Under the pieces are notes generated by a model. It ran no database searches. It worked only from the letters and a program-made list of their open reading frames with translations, and was not told the origin of the DNA. The position numbers and the translations under genes are program-made. A stretch of DNA of 64,000 nt from Epichloe hybrida (Eukaryota > Ascomycota > Sordariomycetes > Hypocreales > Clavicipitaceae): the NCBI GenBank assembly GCA_019022495.1, contig JAFEKR010000005.1, positions 1,488,001 to 1,552,000 of the forward strand, written 5' to 3'. Positions 49,357-59,401 of this stretch are shown piece by piece (within the stretch, counting starts at the first letter, position 1; each line of letters opens with the position of its first letter).

Positions 49357-49423
49357 CAACCTCAAATGTTCAAGAAAAAAAAAGAAAAGTTTGATATATA
49401 TTGCATTCATAAATGTACAGTAA

Positions 49424-50620
49424 TCAAGACAGCATATCCTTGAAAACGGCCGAATTTGCAAGGGACGTTCTGATTGTTGGGGGGCGATGAGAGCCGGCGC
49501 CGGATTCTCTCAACTGCGAGACAAGGGCTGGCAGTAACACGTCTGTTGATAATTCGACTCGCACTGCGCCTTCGCCTCTCTGCTGAGGGTCCACGTCGGC
49601 AAAGAAGCTATCCTCTCCTCTAACGCCACCCATATTGACTATGGCGATGGGCATCCCACGGTCCTTTGCCCGTTTGGCCAGCCGCCACGCAGAGTACGTT
49701 GCAAGAGACGTGCCGAGAACAAGCAGCCTGCCGGAATTGTCGATGGCATCCTCTGCAGCGGTTTTGACATAGGTTGCGATGCTCTCCCCAAACATGACGA
49801 CGGCAGGTTTGAGTATACCAGCAGTGCTGGGCATGGCCCATGCTCCGTCGGAGTCGACCTGAACGACATGCCGTTGACCGTTGGCATCATGTGGAGGATC
49901 TGACAGACATTTTGGACAGGGCGGATATCTAAATGTCGTGTATGGAGCCTCTGGCAAATCAACGTCGCCGTCAGGGTTGGCTTTCAGGCCCTTGAACCTT
50001 CGTTCCTCCGTACTCTCGGTGTCCAAAGCGCCAGAAGCTATAGCCTCTTTGAGAAGCGCCGCCCAACGAGGATTGAGGCGCGACAATTCATGCTGGAACA
50101 CATGCCGAGGAAATTCTGTCCGGCAGCTGGTGCAGACTGTGGATCTCAGATAGCCATGTAGCTCGAGGGACGGTATCCGTGGATGGGCGTTGGGATGGAA
50201 TGAATCAACATTCTGTGTAATCACGCTGCGAACCAAGCCCAAGTCCCCCAAGTCTCTGATGGCGTGGTGACCCGAATTGGGCAGTGCCTTGTGAAGAGAA
50301 GACCAGCCGAGAAAGCTACGGGCCCAGTACCTCTTGCGGGCCTCGTGATTGCTTGTGAATTCATAGTAGTAAATCGGGCGGTAAGACTTGTTGACTCTGT
50401 ACGTGCCCTTGACCCCTCGGTAGTCAGCTAGCCCGGAGACGACGGACAATCCTGCTCCAGTGAGAACGATGGTCGAGTCGGGGAGATTGCCGGGGGGCGG
50501 AGACTGGAAGAAGTTGAGCAAGGCTGAGAGACCACCTTGGAGGGTTGTAGCAGTGGAGGGAATAATGGTAGGAGATGCAAGTATGTCCGTATACGGGATA
50601 CGCATGAGCGGTTTCCTCAT
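49424..50620 (-). CDS. Sir2-family NAD-dependent deacylase, SIRT4-like (class II)
   Basis: A single exon encodes 398 residues. NAD-binding motifs are TGAGLSVVSGLADYRG and ITQNVDSFH; the catalytic His is in LELHGYLRSTVC. Zinc is held by CTSC and CPKC. The Rossmann-fold end is LLVLGTSLATYSAWRLAKRA with IAIVNMGG. The YRVNKSYRPIYYYEF segment and overall layout fit mitochondrial SIRT4-like sirtuins. The longer frame upstream begins with GTG, so I chose the first ATG at 50620 (MRKPLMRIPYTD), which matches usual fungal starts. An extended loop (about 205-240) is rich in charged residues. The gene ends 67 bases from the convergent gene before it and is head-to-head with the CDF gene. Confidence 0.92.
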   Translation of the reverse strand: MRKPLMRIPYTDILASPTIIPSTATTLQGGLSALLNFFQSPPPGNLPDSTIVLTGAGLSVVSGLADYRGVKGTYRVNKSYRPIYYYEFTSNHEARKRYWARSFLGWSSLHKALPNSGHHAIRDLGDLGLVRSVITQNVDSFHPNAHPRIPSLELHGYLRSTVCTSCRTEFPRHVFQHELSRLNPRWAALLKEAIASGALDTESTEERRFKGLKANPDGDVDLPEAPYTTFRYPPCPKCLSDPPHDANGQRHVVQVDSDGAWAMPSTAGILKPAVVMFGESIATYVKTAAEDAIDNSGRLLVLGTSLATYSAWRLAKRAKDRGMPIAIVNMGGVRGEDSFFADVDPQQRGEGAVRVELSTDVLLPALVSQLRESGAGSHRPPTIRTSLANSAVFKDMLS

Positions 50621-51208
50621 TGGAAGAGTATTTGTAAAGTGGCTGATACGGGCCACCGCATCTACTTCACAGGGCCGACTTGATTCCTTGTAGAAATGGT
50701 GATATCAAGGACCCCAAGACTCAAGAGTGACGAGGTTTGTCTCCACATTTTCGGGGATGGTGACTCCGTGCGCCGAGGTTGCATCAGCCCATGCAGCCAT
50801 CTGCAGAAGTATTCCCGACCGATGCACGCCGTCCTCGCTCCTCGCAACCTCCCTCTTTGACTTTTTGACAAACACTTTCTCCCTCGCAGACTCGTCGGAG
50901 ACTCATCAGAGGCGGCTTTCTCCCACAGTCACTCAACCCTCCCTGCGCCTTGGCTCAATGTCGTCACATGAGTGACAAGAGGGAGAGATAAGAGGACAAC
51001 GATAAGCGATAAGCGATAAGCGATTTCACGTCCGCTGTGCGCCGGCCCCTCCTAGACCTAGACTCTGCAGAGACAACGAGGCAAGAGGCAACAGGCAACA
51101 GGCAACAGGCAACAGGCAACAGGCAACAGGCAACAGGCAGGAGCCTTCAACGAGCCGCCGAGTCAAGCTTGAATTCTGGGTGCAGACTCAACTCATCAAC
51201 TTGATTGC
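50621..51208. promoter_or_regulatory. shared divergent promoter with GATAAG cluster and GGCAACA array
   Basis: These 588 bases lie between the sirtuin and the CDF transporter. Four GATAAG hexamers occur within 34 bases (50987-50992, 51001-51006, 51008-51013 and 51015-51020), the core of fungal GATA-factor sites. A 7-base GGCAACA tandem of about 7.5 units lies at 51087-51139, about 70 bases before the CDF ATG and so probably in its 5' UTR. Confidence 0.6.
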
Positions 51209-52996
51209 ATGTCTCCTCAGGTCCGCCGCTCCACTGGCCTGGCCGTGCGGTGCGCGTCTGGGGTGGCGGCCACAAGTGTGACAAGGTCGTCGGCTCATGC
51301 AGCGCATGCAGCGGGGGTGACGCCCACCAACAACGGCACCAACGGCACCAATGGACGCTGTGCGCCGCGCCGCGGAGGGCAAGGACGGGTCAACGGCACC
51401 AATGGCAGTGGCAGCTGCAGCAGCTGCAGCCGCTTGGGACTCCTGAGGACACATCAACCTTCACGACCATCATCCTCGTCGCTTCGCTTGCAGGCACGCC
51501 GCATATTAACATTGAGCCTGTTTCCTGCCTCATCTTGTCCATTGTCGACGTCGCCTCTTCCTACGCGCGCTTGCTTTTCCACCGCTGCCGTCTACAGCTC
51601 CTTCACCTCCCCGTCTCATCTGGCCTCCTCGTCCTCGTCCTCGTCTTCTCCGTCTTCTTCGACGACTCCCGATCTCGGCTCCAATATTGCCAGCGTCCGT
51701 TGCGTACTGCCTCATCTGGCCCCAGTGCGCAGCCGCATCCGTACGCTGCCTGCTATCATGGGGTCTGCGCTGAAGCAGACTCGCGACCACGGCGACCATG
51801 GCCACGGTCACAGTCACTCGGGCCTCGGACATCATCACCATCATCACGACAACACATACCTCACCTCGGCCAATACAAGCGATCCGGGAGTGCGCATCAC
51901 ACGCCTTGGCCTGCTGTCCAACTTGGGAATGGCAATTGCAAAGTTTATCGGTGGATGGGCTTTCAATTCGAGATCCATGACAGCAGACGCTTGGCATAGT
52001 ATCGCAGATCTCACCTCGGACATTTTGACCCTGGCGACGCTATCATGGAGCTTGAAGCGACCAAGCGATCGGTTTCCAATGGGGTTTGGCAAGGTTGAAA
52101 GCTTGGGATCACTGGGTGTATCAGGCATGCTGCTGGTCGGTGGCTTCTACATGGGCTGGGAGAGCGCAATCAGCCTGTACGGCCACTTCAACCCCGAAGG
52201 AGCGCACCACATTTTTGAGCACATTGGCCACGGCCACAGCCATTCTCACAGCCCTGCCGACCTTGGCATCCCGAATATCCATGCTGTGTGGTTGGCTGCG
52301 GGCACCATTTTCATCAAGGAATGGCTGTATCATGCGAGTACGTCATTCCCCATCTCATTCAACCAATACGTGGGATTGAATCACTAATCAACACTCTTGT
52401 TCTCGTCAGCGATGAAAGTTGCGCGAGAACGCAAGTCGTCGGTGTTGGCCTCGAATGCGGTTCACCATCGAGTCGACAGCCTGACGGGCATTGTCACGCT
52501 AGCTGCTGTTTTGGGTGCTAACGTCTTGGAACATGCTGCCTGGTTAGACCCGGTGGGCGGGCTTCTCATTTCCATCATGGTTGTGAACGCAGGATACGAG
52601 AACACGAAAGAAGCACTGTACGAGCTAGCAGACCGCAGCCTTGACGATGAGGTGAAGAAGTCGGTCAGAAAGCAAGCTCACCGCGCACTGGCCAACGTGA
52701 GCGAGGGTCACGAGGCAGAGCTGCGTGATGTCAGCGGCATCAAGTCTGGGCAAAACTACCTCGTCGACCTCGAGCTGGCTGTGCCCGGAGCATGGACAGT
52801 CAACGACGTGAAGGATGTGGAGGACGCGGTGCGCTTGCAGATTGGCAGCAAAGTGCGTGGAGTGAGAAGGCTCCGTGTGCGGTTCGTGTCCCGCGACGAG
52901 CCGGTGAAGGAAAAGTGGGATGAGTTCATTGCTGGGTCAGAAGCTCTCCAGAAATCCGAGGGGCAAGAGGAGGAGGAAGAGGGGGGCCAGCAATAG
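51209..52996 (+). CDS. mitochondrial cation diffusion facilitator (MMT-like)
   Basis: Two exons, 51209-52337 and 52410-52996, encode 571 residues; the 72-base intron (CTAAT branch) joins WLYHA to TMKVARER. The first ~190 residues are rich in Ser, Thr, Arg and Asn with almost no acids, a long mitochondrial presequence. His-rich tracts follow (HGDHGHGHSHS and a run of six His), then the CDF membrane domain. Metal-site motifs are DAWHSIAD in helix 2 and NAVHHRVD in helix 5, with a second HGHSHSHS loop between helices 4 and 5. The soluble C-terminal domain is present (VRKQAHRALANV to VRFVSRDEP). MMT-type CDF proteins move iron or other divalent metals across the mitochondrial membrane; a zinc specificity cannot be excluded. 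Confidence 0.88.
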
Positions 52997-53558
52997 ACAT
53001 TAGAGCTGGTTGAAGCCTGCATTGGCATGGCATATGGTACGCATGCATAGAGCATAGCAGTTGTGGACGACACGACACGGCAGACGGGCTGGAGAGCTGG
53101 GGAGCTGGGGAGCACGTGGGATAAACAATACTGGTGCAATAGCGAGGGAGGCCAGGAAACAAGTCGTTGTATAATACTGACGGCAGTAGTCTGGCGTGTG
53201 CCTGACGGATGGGCCGAGTTTCCAACAGATGTCGTCACAACAAAGTTGGCAATTCCAGTCCTGGCATTCATTGAATGAAAGGCCTGGCTGGTCTGGTTGT
53301 CTGGTTCTGGTTCCGACCCCGCCATAACCCCGCCCGCGGCTCAAGGATTGATGAAGTGACGCACACGTTGTGTAATCCGTATTTGCCTTGACTACAAACA
53401 CCTTGCCTCACCTTGCCTCTCACCTTGCCTCTCACCTTGCCTCTCACCTTGCCTCTCACCTTGCCCCTCACCTTGCCTCACCTTGCCTCACCTTGCCTCA
53501 CCTTGCCTCACCTTGCCTCACGTCGACTTCCCCAGCCGTGAGCCAGCAACGTCGCAAA
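52997..53558 (+). promoter_or_regulatory. xylulokinase upstream region with a compound minisatellite
   Basis: No gene was found. Bases 53400-53521 are a minisatellite that switches from 12-base units (CACCTTGCCTCT, about five) to 10-base units (CACCTTGCCT, about six). It ends 37 bases before the xylulokinase ATG and so probably lies in the 5' UTR. Confidence 0.65.
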
Positions 53559-55525
53559 ATGGGCGACGACAACGGTCCCCTGTACCTGGGCCTCGACCTG
53601 TCTACGCAGCAATTAAAAGGTGATGGATGCATTGGCTCGTCTCCCACCCACATGACGATGACGCATTTTCATAAACTGACGCGCCCTGCCCTGATAAACA
53701 GCCATTGTCGTCGACTCGGAGCTCAAGACGGTTGCGCAGTCCAAGGTCGATTTCGACGACGACTTTGGGCGCGACTATGGGATCCGGAAGGGCGTGCGTG
53801 TCCGCGACGAGACGGGCGAGGTGTCTGCCCCCGTGGCCATGTGGATGGAGGCGCTGGACCTCGCGCTGGAGCGGCTGTGCGACGAGATGGCGGCCGCCGT
53901 CCCCGTCCCCGTCCCCGTCCCCGTGAGCCGGATCCGCGGCGTGGGCGGATCGGGCCAGCAGCACGGGAGCGTCTTCTGGGCCAGCGGCGCCGAGGAACTG
54001 CTGCGCGGCCTGGATCCCGGGAGGCGCCTGGTCGAGCAGCTGTCGGGGGCGCTGGCGCACGAGTGGTCGCCGAATTGGCAGGACCAGAGCACGCAGGAGG
54101 AGTGTGATGCGTTTGACGCCGCGTTGGGCGGCAGAGAGAAGCTGGCCGAGGTGACGGGGAGTGGTGCCCATCATGTGAGTTTCACGGATTTTTGTTTTGT
54201 TTTGTTTTGTTTTGTTTGAGACAGAAGAAACCTGACGGGAACAACAACAACAAACCCAGCGCTTCACCGGCCCGCAAATCATGCGGTTGAGACGAGCCCT
54301 TCCCCGGATGTACGCCGGCACGAGTCGCATATCCCTCGTCTCATCCTTCCTCGCCTCCCTGTTCCTCGGGTCGATTGCGCCCCTCGACGTCGGCGACGTG
54401 TGCGGCATGAACCTCTGGGACATGCCGAACCAGCGATACAGCCCGGAGCTGCTGGCCCTGGCAGCAGGCGGGGGCAACGGCGACGTCCTCCGCCAGAAGC
54501 TCGGGGAGCCCGAGATGGACGGCGGGCGGCCTCTCGGCACCATCTCGCCGTACTTTGTCCGCAGGTACGGCTTCAGCCCCGGCTGCCGCGTCGTCCCCTT
54601 CACCGGCGACAACCCGGCCACCATCCTCGCGCTCCCGCTGCGGCCCCTCGACGCCATCGTCTCCCTCGGCACGTCGACCACGTTCCTCATGAACACGCCG
54701 GCCTACACGCCCGACGGCGCCTACCACTTCTTCAACCACCCCACCACGAGGGGCCACTACATGTTCATGCTGTGCTACAAGAACGGCGGCCTGGCCCGCG
54801 AGAAGGTGCGCGATGCGCTGCCCCGGAACCGCAACCGGAACCGGAACCGGGAATCCGCCGGCCGGCCCGACGACGACGCCTGGGACGACTTCAACGCCGC
54901 CGTCCTCAACACGCCCCCTCTCCATGTCGACGCCGCCGCTGCCGCCGCCGGGCGCGGGGACAAGGCCAAGGCCAAGCTCGGCCTGTACTTTTGCCTCCGC
55001 GAGACGGTGCCCAACATCCGCGCCGGCACCTTCCGCTTCCGCTGCGACGCCGACGACGGCAGCCATCTCGAGCAGGTGCAGGGGGGGTGGTCCGAGGATC
55101 TCGACCCCCGCGTCATCGTCGAGTCACAGGCCCTGTCCATGCGGCTGCGGTCGCGGAAGCTCGTCCACAGTCCCCGGGACGGCCTGCCCGCGCAACCGCG
55201 GCGCATCTACCTCGTGGGCGGGGGGTCCGTGAACCCGGCCATCGCCCGCGTCATCGGCGACGTCCTCGGCGGCGCCGACGGCGTGTACAGGCTCGATGTC
55301 GGGGGCAGCGCGTGCGCCCTGGGCGGCGCATACAAGGCGCTGTGGGCGCTGGAGCGGAAGCAAGGCGAGACGTTTGACGACTTGATTGCCCAGCGGTGGA
55401 AAGAAGAAGGCTCCATCGAGCGAGTGGACGAGGGTTTCAAACACGGCACGTACCAGCAGTATGGGAACATCTTGGGCGCATTCGAAGAAATGGAGAAGAG
55501 GTTGCTCTCGGAAGAAACACGGTGA
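53559..55525 (+). CDS. XKS1: D-xylulokinase (FGGY family)
   Basis: Three exons, 53559-53619, 53702-54174 and 54260-55525, encode 599 residues. The joins give STQQLKAIVVDSE and GSGAHHRFTGPQI. FGGY-kinase motifs are LGLDLSTQQLK (phosphate-binding), GSGQQHGSVFW, SPNWQDQST and SLGTSTTFLM. The C-terminal GGGSVNPAIARVIGDVLGG and the GGSACALGGAYKA stretch bind ATP. The enzyme phosphorylates D-xylulose to xylulose-5-phosphate, feeding pentose catabolism into the pentose-phosphate pathway. Short Val-Pro and Arg-Asn dipeptide runs, encoded by CCCGTC and GGAACC repeats, are low-complexity insertions that vary from the usual family sequence. The 3' end is 73 bases from the converging CWC15 gene. Confidence 0.95.
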
Positions 55526-55598
55526 ATTTTTAGATTTTTTAGGGAAAAAAAAAAAGGGGGGAGCCTGTACGCAATATTGCAGCACGAGGGTTTGTCGT

Positions 55599-56433
55599 CT
55601 ATCTAACATATTTGCTCATGAAGCGTCTGTGAAAATCGGATCTCAAAAGGTCCTATAATAAGTTAGCAAAACATTCGACGGATGCACCCTCCCCCCCAAA
55701 AAAAAAAAAACTCACATTCACAAACTCCTTTTTCCCCTTATTCTCCGTCCCCCTCGCCTGATTCTTAAAGACCACATCGTCATCCCACCTCCTCTTCATC
55801 GTAAAATCCTGCTTGTTCAAAAGCGGATTCCCCAGCGCGATGTGCTTCTCCCGCGCCTCCTCCTCCTCCTTTGCCCGCTCCGCCTCCTCCCTCTTCTTCT
55901 TCTCCTCGCGCTCTCTCCTCACGCGCTCCAGCTCCCTCGCCAGCTCCGCCTCTTCGTCGTCGTCGTCGTCGTCGTCGTCGCTGTCAGAGGAGCCGTCGTT
56001 TTCCGACTCGTCAGAGTCATCTGCGTCGAGGGCCCGCGTCTCCTCTAGGATCCGCCGCCGTTTCGAGTCGTAGTCTTCTTGGCTGGAGCTAGGCCGTCTC
56101 TTGTCGCCGACCGCGCTGGCACTGTCCGTGTCTGCGCCTTCTTCGAGGCGGAGGGGCTGGCCTTTTGTTTTGGCGAAGTGGGCGGCCTCGGCCGCGAGGA
56201 GCTCGGCCGCGAGGTCGCGCGAGGGTTCGTCGTCGGCGTCGCCTCCTTGGCCGGCTTGGCGGAACTTGAGCTGTGTGTGGGCGGGTAGGAGGCGTTGGTG
56301 GTAGGCTGGGCCGCGGAGGGCTTCTTTGCCACGGGCCTCGAGTGGAAGATTAGAAATTGAGACGCGGGGACGGGGCGAGCGGGGGAGGGGGGGTACGTAC
56401 TGGGTCAAAGGTCGGTCTGTGGGCGGTGGTCAT
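55599..56433 (-). CDS. CWC15: CWC15/Cwf15 spliceosome (Prp19-associated) protein
   Basis: Three exons, 56433-56401, 56336-55716 and 55652-55599, encode 235 residues. Exon 1 supplies MTTAHRPTFDP, joined to ARGKEALRGPAYHQRLLPAH, the universal Cwc15 start. Exon 3 supplies the equally conserved C-terminus DLLRSDFHRRFMSKYVR; reading through without the second intron loses it. The central part has a run of eight Asp and a long Glu/Lys/Arg helix (about 130-185), then NPLLNKQDFTMKRRWDDDVVFKNQA. Cwc15 is a core member of the activated spliceosome. Intron 2 contains A/T homopolymer runs. Confidence 0.95.
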
Positions 56434-57142
56434 GTTGGTTGTTGGGCATGTGTGAGAGAGGACGATGAGGTTTTGAAAGGTGAATGCGAAGTTTGGGATG
56501 TCGGGAGTGAGTTGACGTTGAGTGATGGCCAATCATGTTGCGGTGTGCGCCCCACTTTATTGCTTGCATCTCGGGAAGCCCACTCATTATAACAATCCGC
56601 ACATGCTTTATTTCTTCGTCCATTCTTACCAAATCAGCCATCATATAGAAATAGCTAAAATTTGTCAAGAATCAAACATAAGAGGACTACAAGAAAATCA
56701 ACTTCTAGTCAGTAAACGCAAGCTCGCAAAAGTCGCTGAGATGAACCTTGCCATTTCGCCCACCCTATAGCTCAACTGAGTTGCAGCATGTCCTCTCGAA
56801 ACTTTGCGATGCATGAAGCTTTTTACTTGGGAGGAGGAACCTTCCGCCAAGCTAAGTCGTCGTAAGGCTAGTAATGCGTATTTCACAGAAGACGCCCCCT
56901 CGGCGCGTCCTTTCCGGAGCAGATGTAGTTACAATTCCAGCCCAAGCAAGAAACACCCTCCATTCCCACCGCCCGGCAGAATTTTGCACCACCCACGTCA
57001 ACTTCACTCACAACTTCACTGATGAGCAACGCCATGAGAGAAAGACGGGTGAGAAAAGAAAAACTGTGGACGGGACCTTGAGAAAGACGAAAATCACCAA
57101 CCAGAGGACGTTGCAACGCCCCAAAGGTCCACCCCTTCCATA
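56434..57142. promoter_or_regulatory. shared divergent promoter, CWC15 / RRP45
   Basis: These 709 bases lie between opposed start codons of two RNA-metabolism genes. No repeat or clear motif was seen. Confidence 0.55.
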
Positions 57143-58187
57143 ATGCCCCGAGACGCAGAACCCTCCCTCAGCGAGAGGACGTTTCTCACAAAAGCCCTAG
57201 AAGAGGGCCTGCGACTAGACAACCGCAGGTTCGAGCAGTTCCGGCCGATAGAGCTCACTTTCGGAGACGAGTATGGCGTCGCGAATGTCCAGGTTGGAAA
57301 AACAAGGTACGCTTGGGGTTTGTCCCCAACTTTTACACCACCACGGATTAGAACTAGATTGGCCATCCTTTTCTTTCCCCAAATATGCACGCAAAGACCA
57401 AAAAAAAAAAAAAAAAAAAAAAAAAACATGTCCAACTCACACCACTTTACAAAACAGAGTCGTAGCCAAGGTCTCGGCAGAAGTCACCGTCCCCTTCACA
57501 GACCGTCCGTTCGACGGCGTCTTCTCCATCTCATCGGAGCTGAGTCCCATGGTCGCCCCGTCCTTTGAAGTCAACCGCCCCACGGAACAAGAGGTCCTCC
57601 TGTCGCGCATGCTGGAGAAGACGATCCGTCGCTCCGGCGCCCTGGACACGGAGTCGCTGTGCCTCGTCGCCGGCCAGAAATGCTGGTCCGTCCGCGCGGA
57701 CCTCCACGTGCTGTCCCACGACGGCAACCTCGTCGACGTGTCGTGCCTTGCCGTCGTTGCCGCGCTGCGCCACTTTCGCAAGCCGGAGAGCTCCATGGGG
57801 GGGGAGACGCTGACGGTGTACACGCCCGCGGAGAGGGAGCCCGTGCCGCTGAGCTGGTTGCATTCCCCGTTCTGCGTGACGTTTAGCTTCTTCGGGGAGC
57901 ATGGGCCGTCGGGGGGCGAGACGGTTCTGCTGGACACGACGTGGTTGGAGGAGCAGCTGAGGCTGAGCAGCTGCACCTTTAGCTTGAACAGGCACGGCGA
58001 GATATGCCAGGTGAGCAAGCTGGGAGGGGCCGATGTCGATGCGCCCGTGTTTGTGCAGTGTGCGCAGACGGCGCTGGCAAAGGCCAGGGAGATGACGGAC
58101 CTGGTCGACAGGAAATTGGTAGAGGATGGGAAGAGGAGAGACAAGGGGGGGTTGTTGGCCGAGTTGAGGGCGGATAACGATAGATGA
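57143..58187 (+). CDS. RRP45: RRP45, RNase PH-like subunit of the RNA exosome
   Basis: Two exons, 57143-57306 and 57458-58187, encode 297 residues; the 151-base intron joins QVGKTR to VVAKVSAEV. The N-terminus (SERTFLTKALEEGLRLDNRR, then FRPIELTFG) and the following RNase PH fold (VTVPFTDRPFDGVFSI, ARLLEKTIRRSGALDTESLC-like) are typical of Rrp45/EXOSC9. VRADLHVLSHDGNLVDVSCLA marks the second half. The eukaryotic ring subunit has no catalytic activity of its own. It is nuclear and cytoplasmic and works in 3'-5' RNA processing and decay. The intron holds an unbroken A-run of about 26 bases. Confidence 0.95.
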
Positions 58188-58668
58188 GGACGAAGAAGAA
58201 GAAGACGAGAATCCAGAGAGCGTGGGAGCAATGGTAATGGCAATGGCAATGGCAATGGCAAAAGACATGGGTCGGATTTATTTGGTCAGGACTTTTTTAG
58301 AACAAAAGGCGCATCAAGGACACAGCATATACAGAGGCATAGAATTCCGGGGCATATTGATAACCTCTTCCCTTTGGTTGAGTATGATTCTCATTCCGCA
58401 ACACGAATCCTGCTGTGAAGCGATGAAGAGCCTTTGATTGACATGGTGCAGTGCGTTATATGGTCAATTATCTCGAAAAACCAAAAGCATCATCATATCC
58501 ACGTCTAGTCTCCCCATGCGCCCTGGGATAAAATCAGTCCCTCTATCCTGCTCCAGACTCGAAAAGAATTCATAGCTCGTGAGATATCGCAACGGGGCGA
58601 AGAAAAATAGAAACCACAAAACACCAGACGCCTGGAATAACAAATATAATTCAGCATTGCGTTTCCAG
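58188..58668. other. convergent 3' spacer with GGCAAT repeats
   Basis: The spacer lies between RRP45 and ARL3. A short GGCAAT tandem lies at about 58236-58260. No gene was seen. Confidence 0.5.
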
Positions 58669-59401
58669 TCATCGCATGACAGGCGGCCGTGACTCCTTGT
58701 TCCATTGCACCCGTGTCCTCACCCAGTCAATGGCTTCCCTAACGCCGTCGCCAGTCAAGGCGCTGAGTGACAAGACGCGCGAGTCGCGGATGCTGCTCGC
58801 CTTGTCCCCCTCCATGACCTTCTTCACCAGCCCCTCCTTGATCCGCAACGTCTCGACGCAGTCCTCTCTGTCCTGCTTGTTGGCCAGGATCAACAACGGC
58901 ACGCCTTCTGTTTCCGAGTGCTGCAGCACGTCTTCCAGCACCAGCCTGCACTCCTCCAATCGGCCGTTGTCGTCCTCGAGAGTTCCGTCGCCAATGTCTG
59001 TGCTGTCGATGATGAAGACGATGGCATGGCAGCTGGCGTAGTAGCTTTGCCAGAGAGTTCGCAGGGACAACTGGCCTCCAACATCCCATAGCTTCAGATA
59101 CATATCTGGGAGGGTTATTGTTGAGACGTTCTGGCCGACGGTCGGGACGGTTTTGAGCTTGGGCTCCGGCCCATGGGGCAGGTACATGGACTTGACTTGC
59201 TCGTGGAAAGTGGTTTTGCCGGCGTTGTCGAGCCCCAAGAGGATGACGGAGTACTCTGTGTCAAGATGCAGAATCACGCGTGGTCAGCCTGAGCACCTGG
59301 AGATCTGGAGGGCCTCGGAGGGCCTCTGAGGGCGAGATTGCGGCGAGCAGACCTTCTTTACTGGTGGCATGGAGATACAGGCCTTTGGCGAGGTGGTACA
59401 T
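58669..59401 (-). CDS. ARL3: ARL3/ARFRP1-type ARF-like GTPase
   Basis: Two exons, 59401-59353 and 59255-58669, encode 211 residues. The 97-base intron joins LHATSKE to EYSVILLGLDNAGKTTF. Motifs are GLDNAGKTT (P-loop), PTVGQN (switch I), WDVGGQLSLRTLW (switch II), ANKQD and SALTG. The N-terminus MYHLAKGLY resembles yeast Arl3 and human ARFRP1, which lack the N-myristoyl glycine. In yeast, the Met-plus-aromatic start is N-acetylated for Golgi targeting; Met-Tyr here fits the same rule. The protein should act at the trans-Golgi, recruiting Arl1. It is head-to-head with NHX1. Confidence 0.93.

Noticed and set aside
54341..55066. 241-codon minus-strand frame inside xylulokinase
   Set aside because: It is a shadow of GC-rich coding sequence; the plus strand carries complete FGGY-kinase motifs.
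57437..58261. 274- and 245-codon minus-strand frames over RRP45
   Set aside because: Both overlap the conserved RNase PH-like exon and have low-complexity, leucine- or arginine-rich composition typical of shadows.
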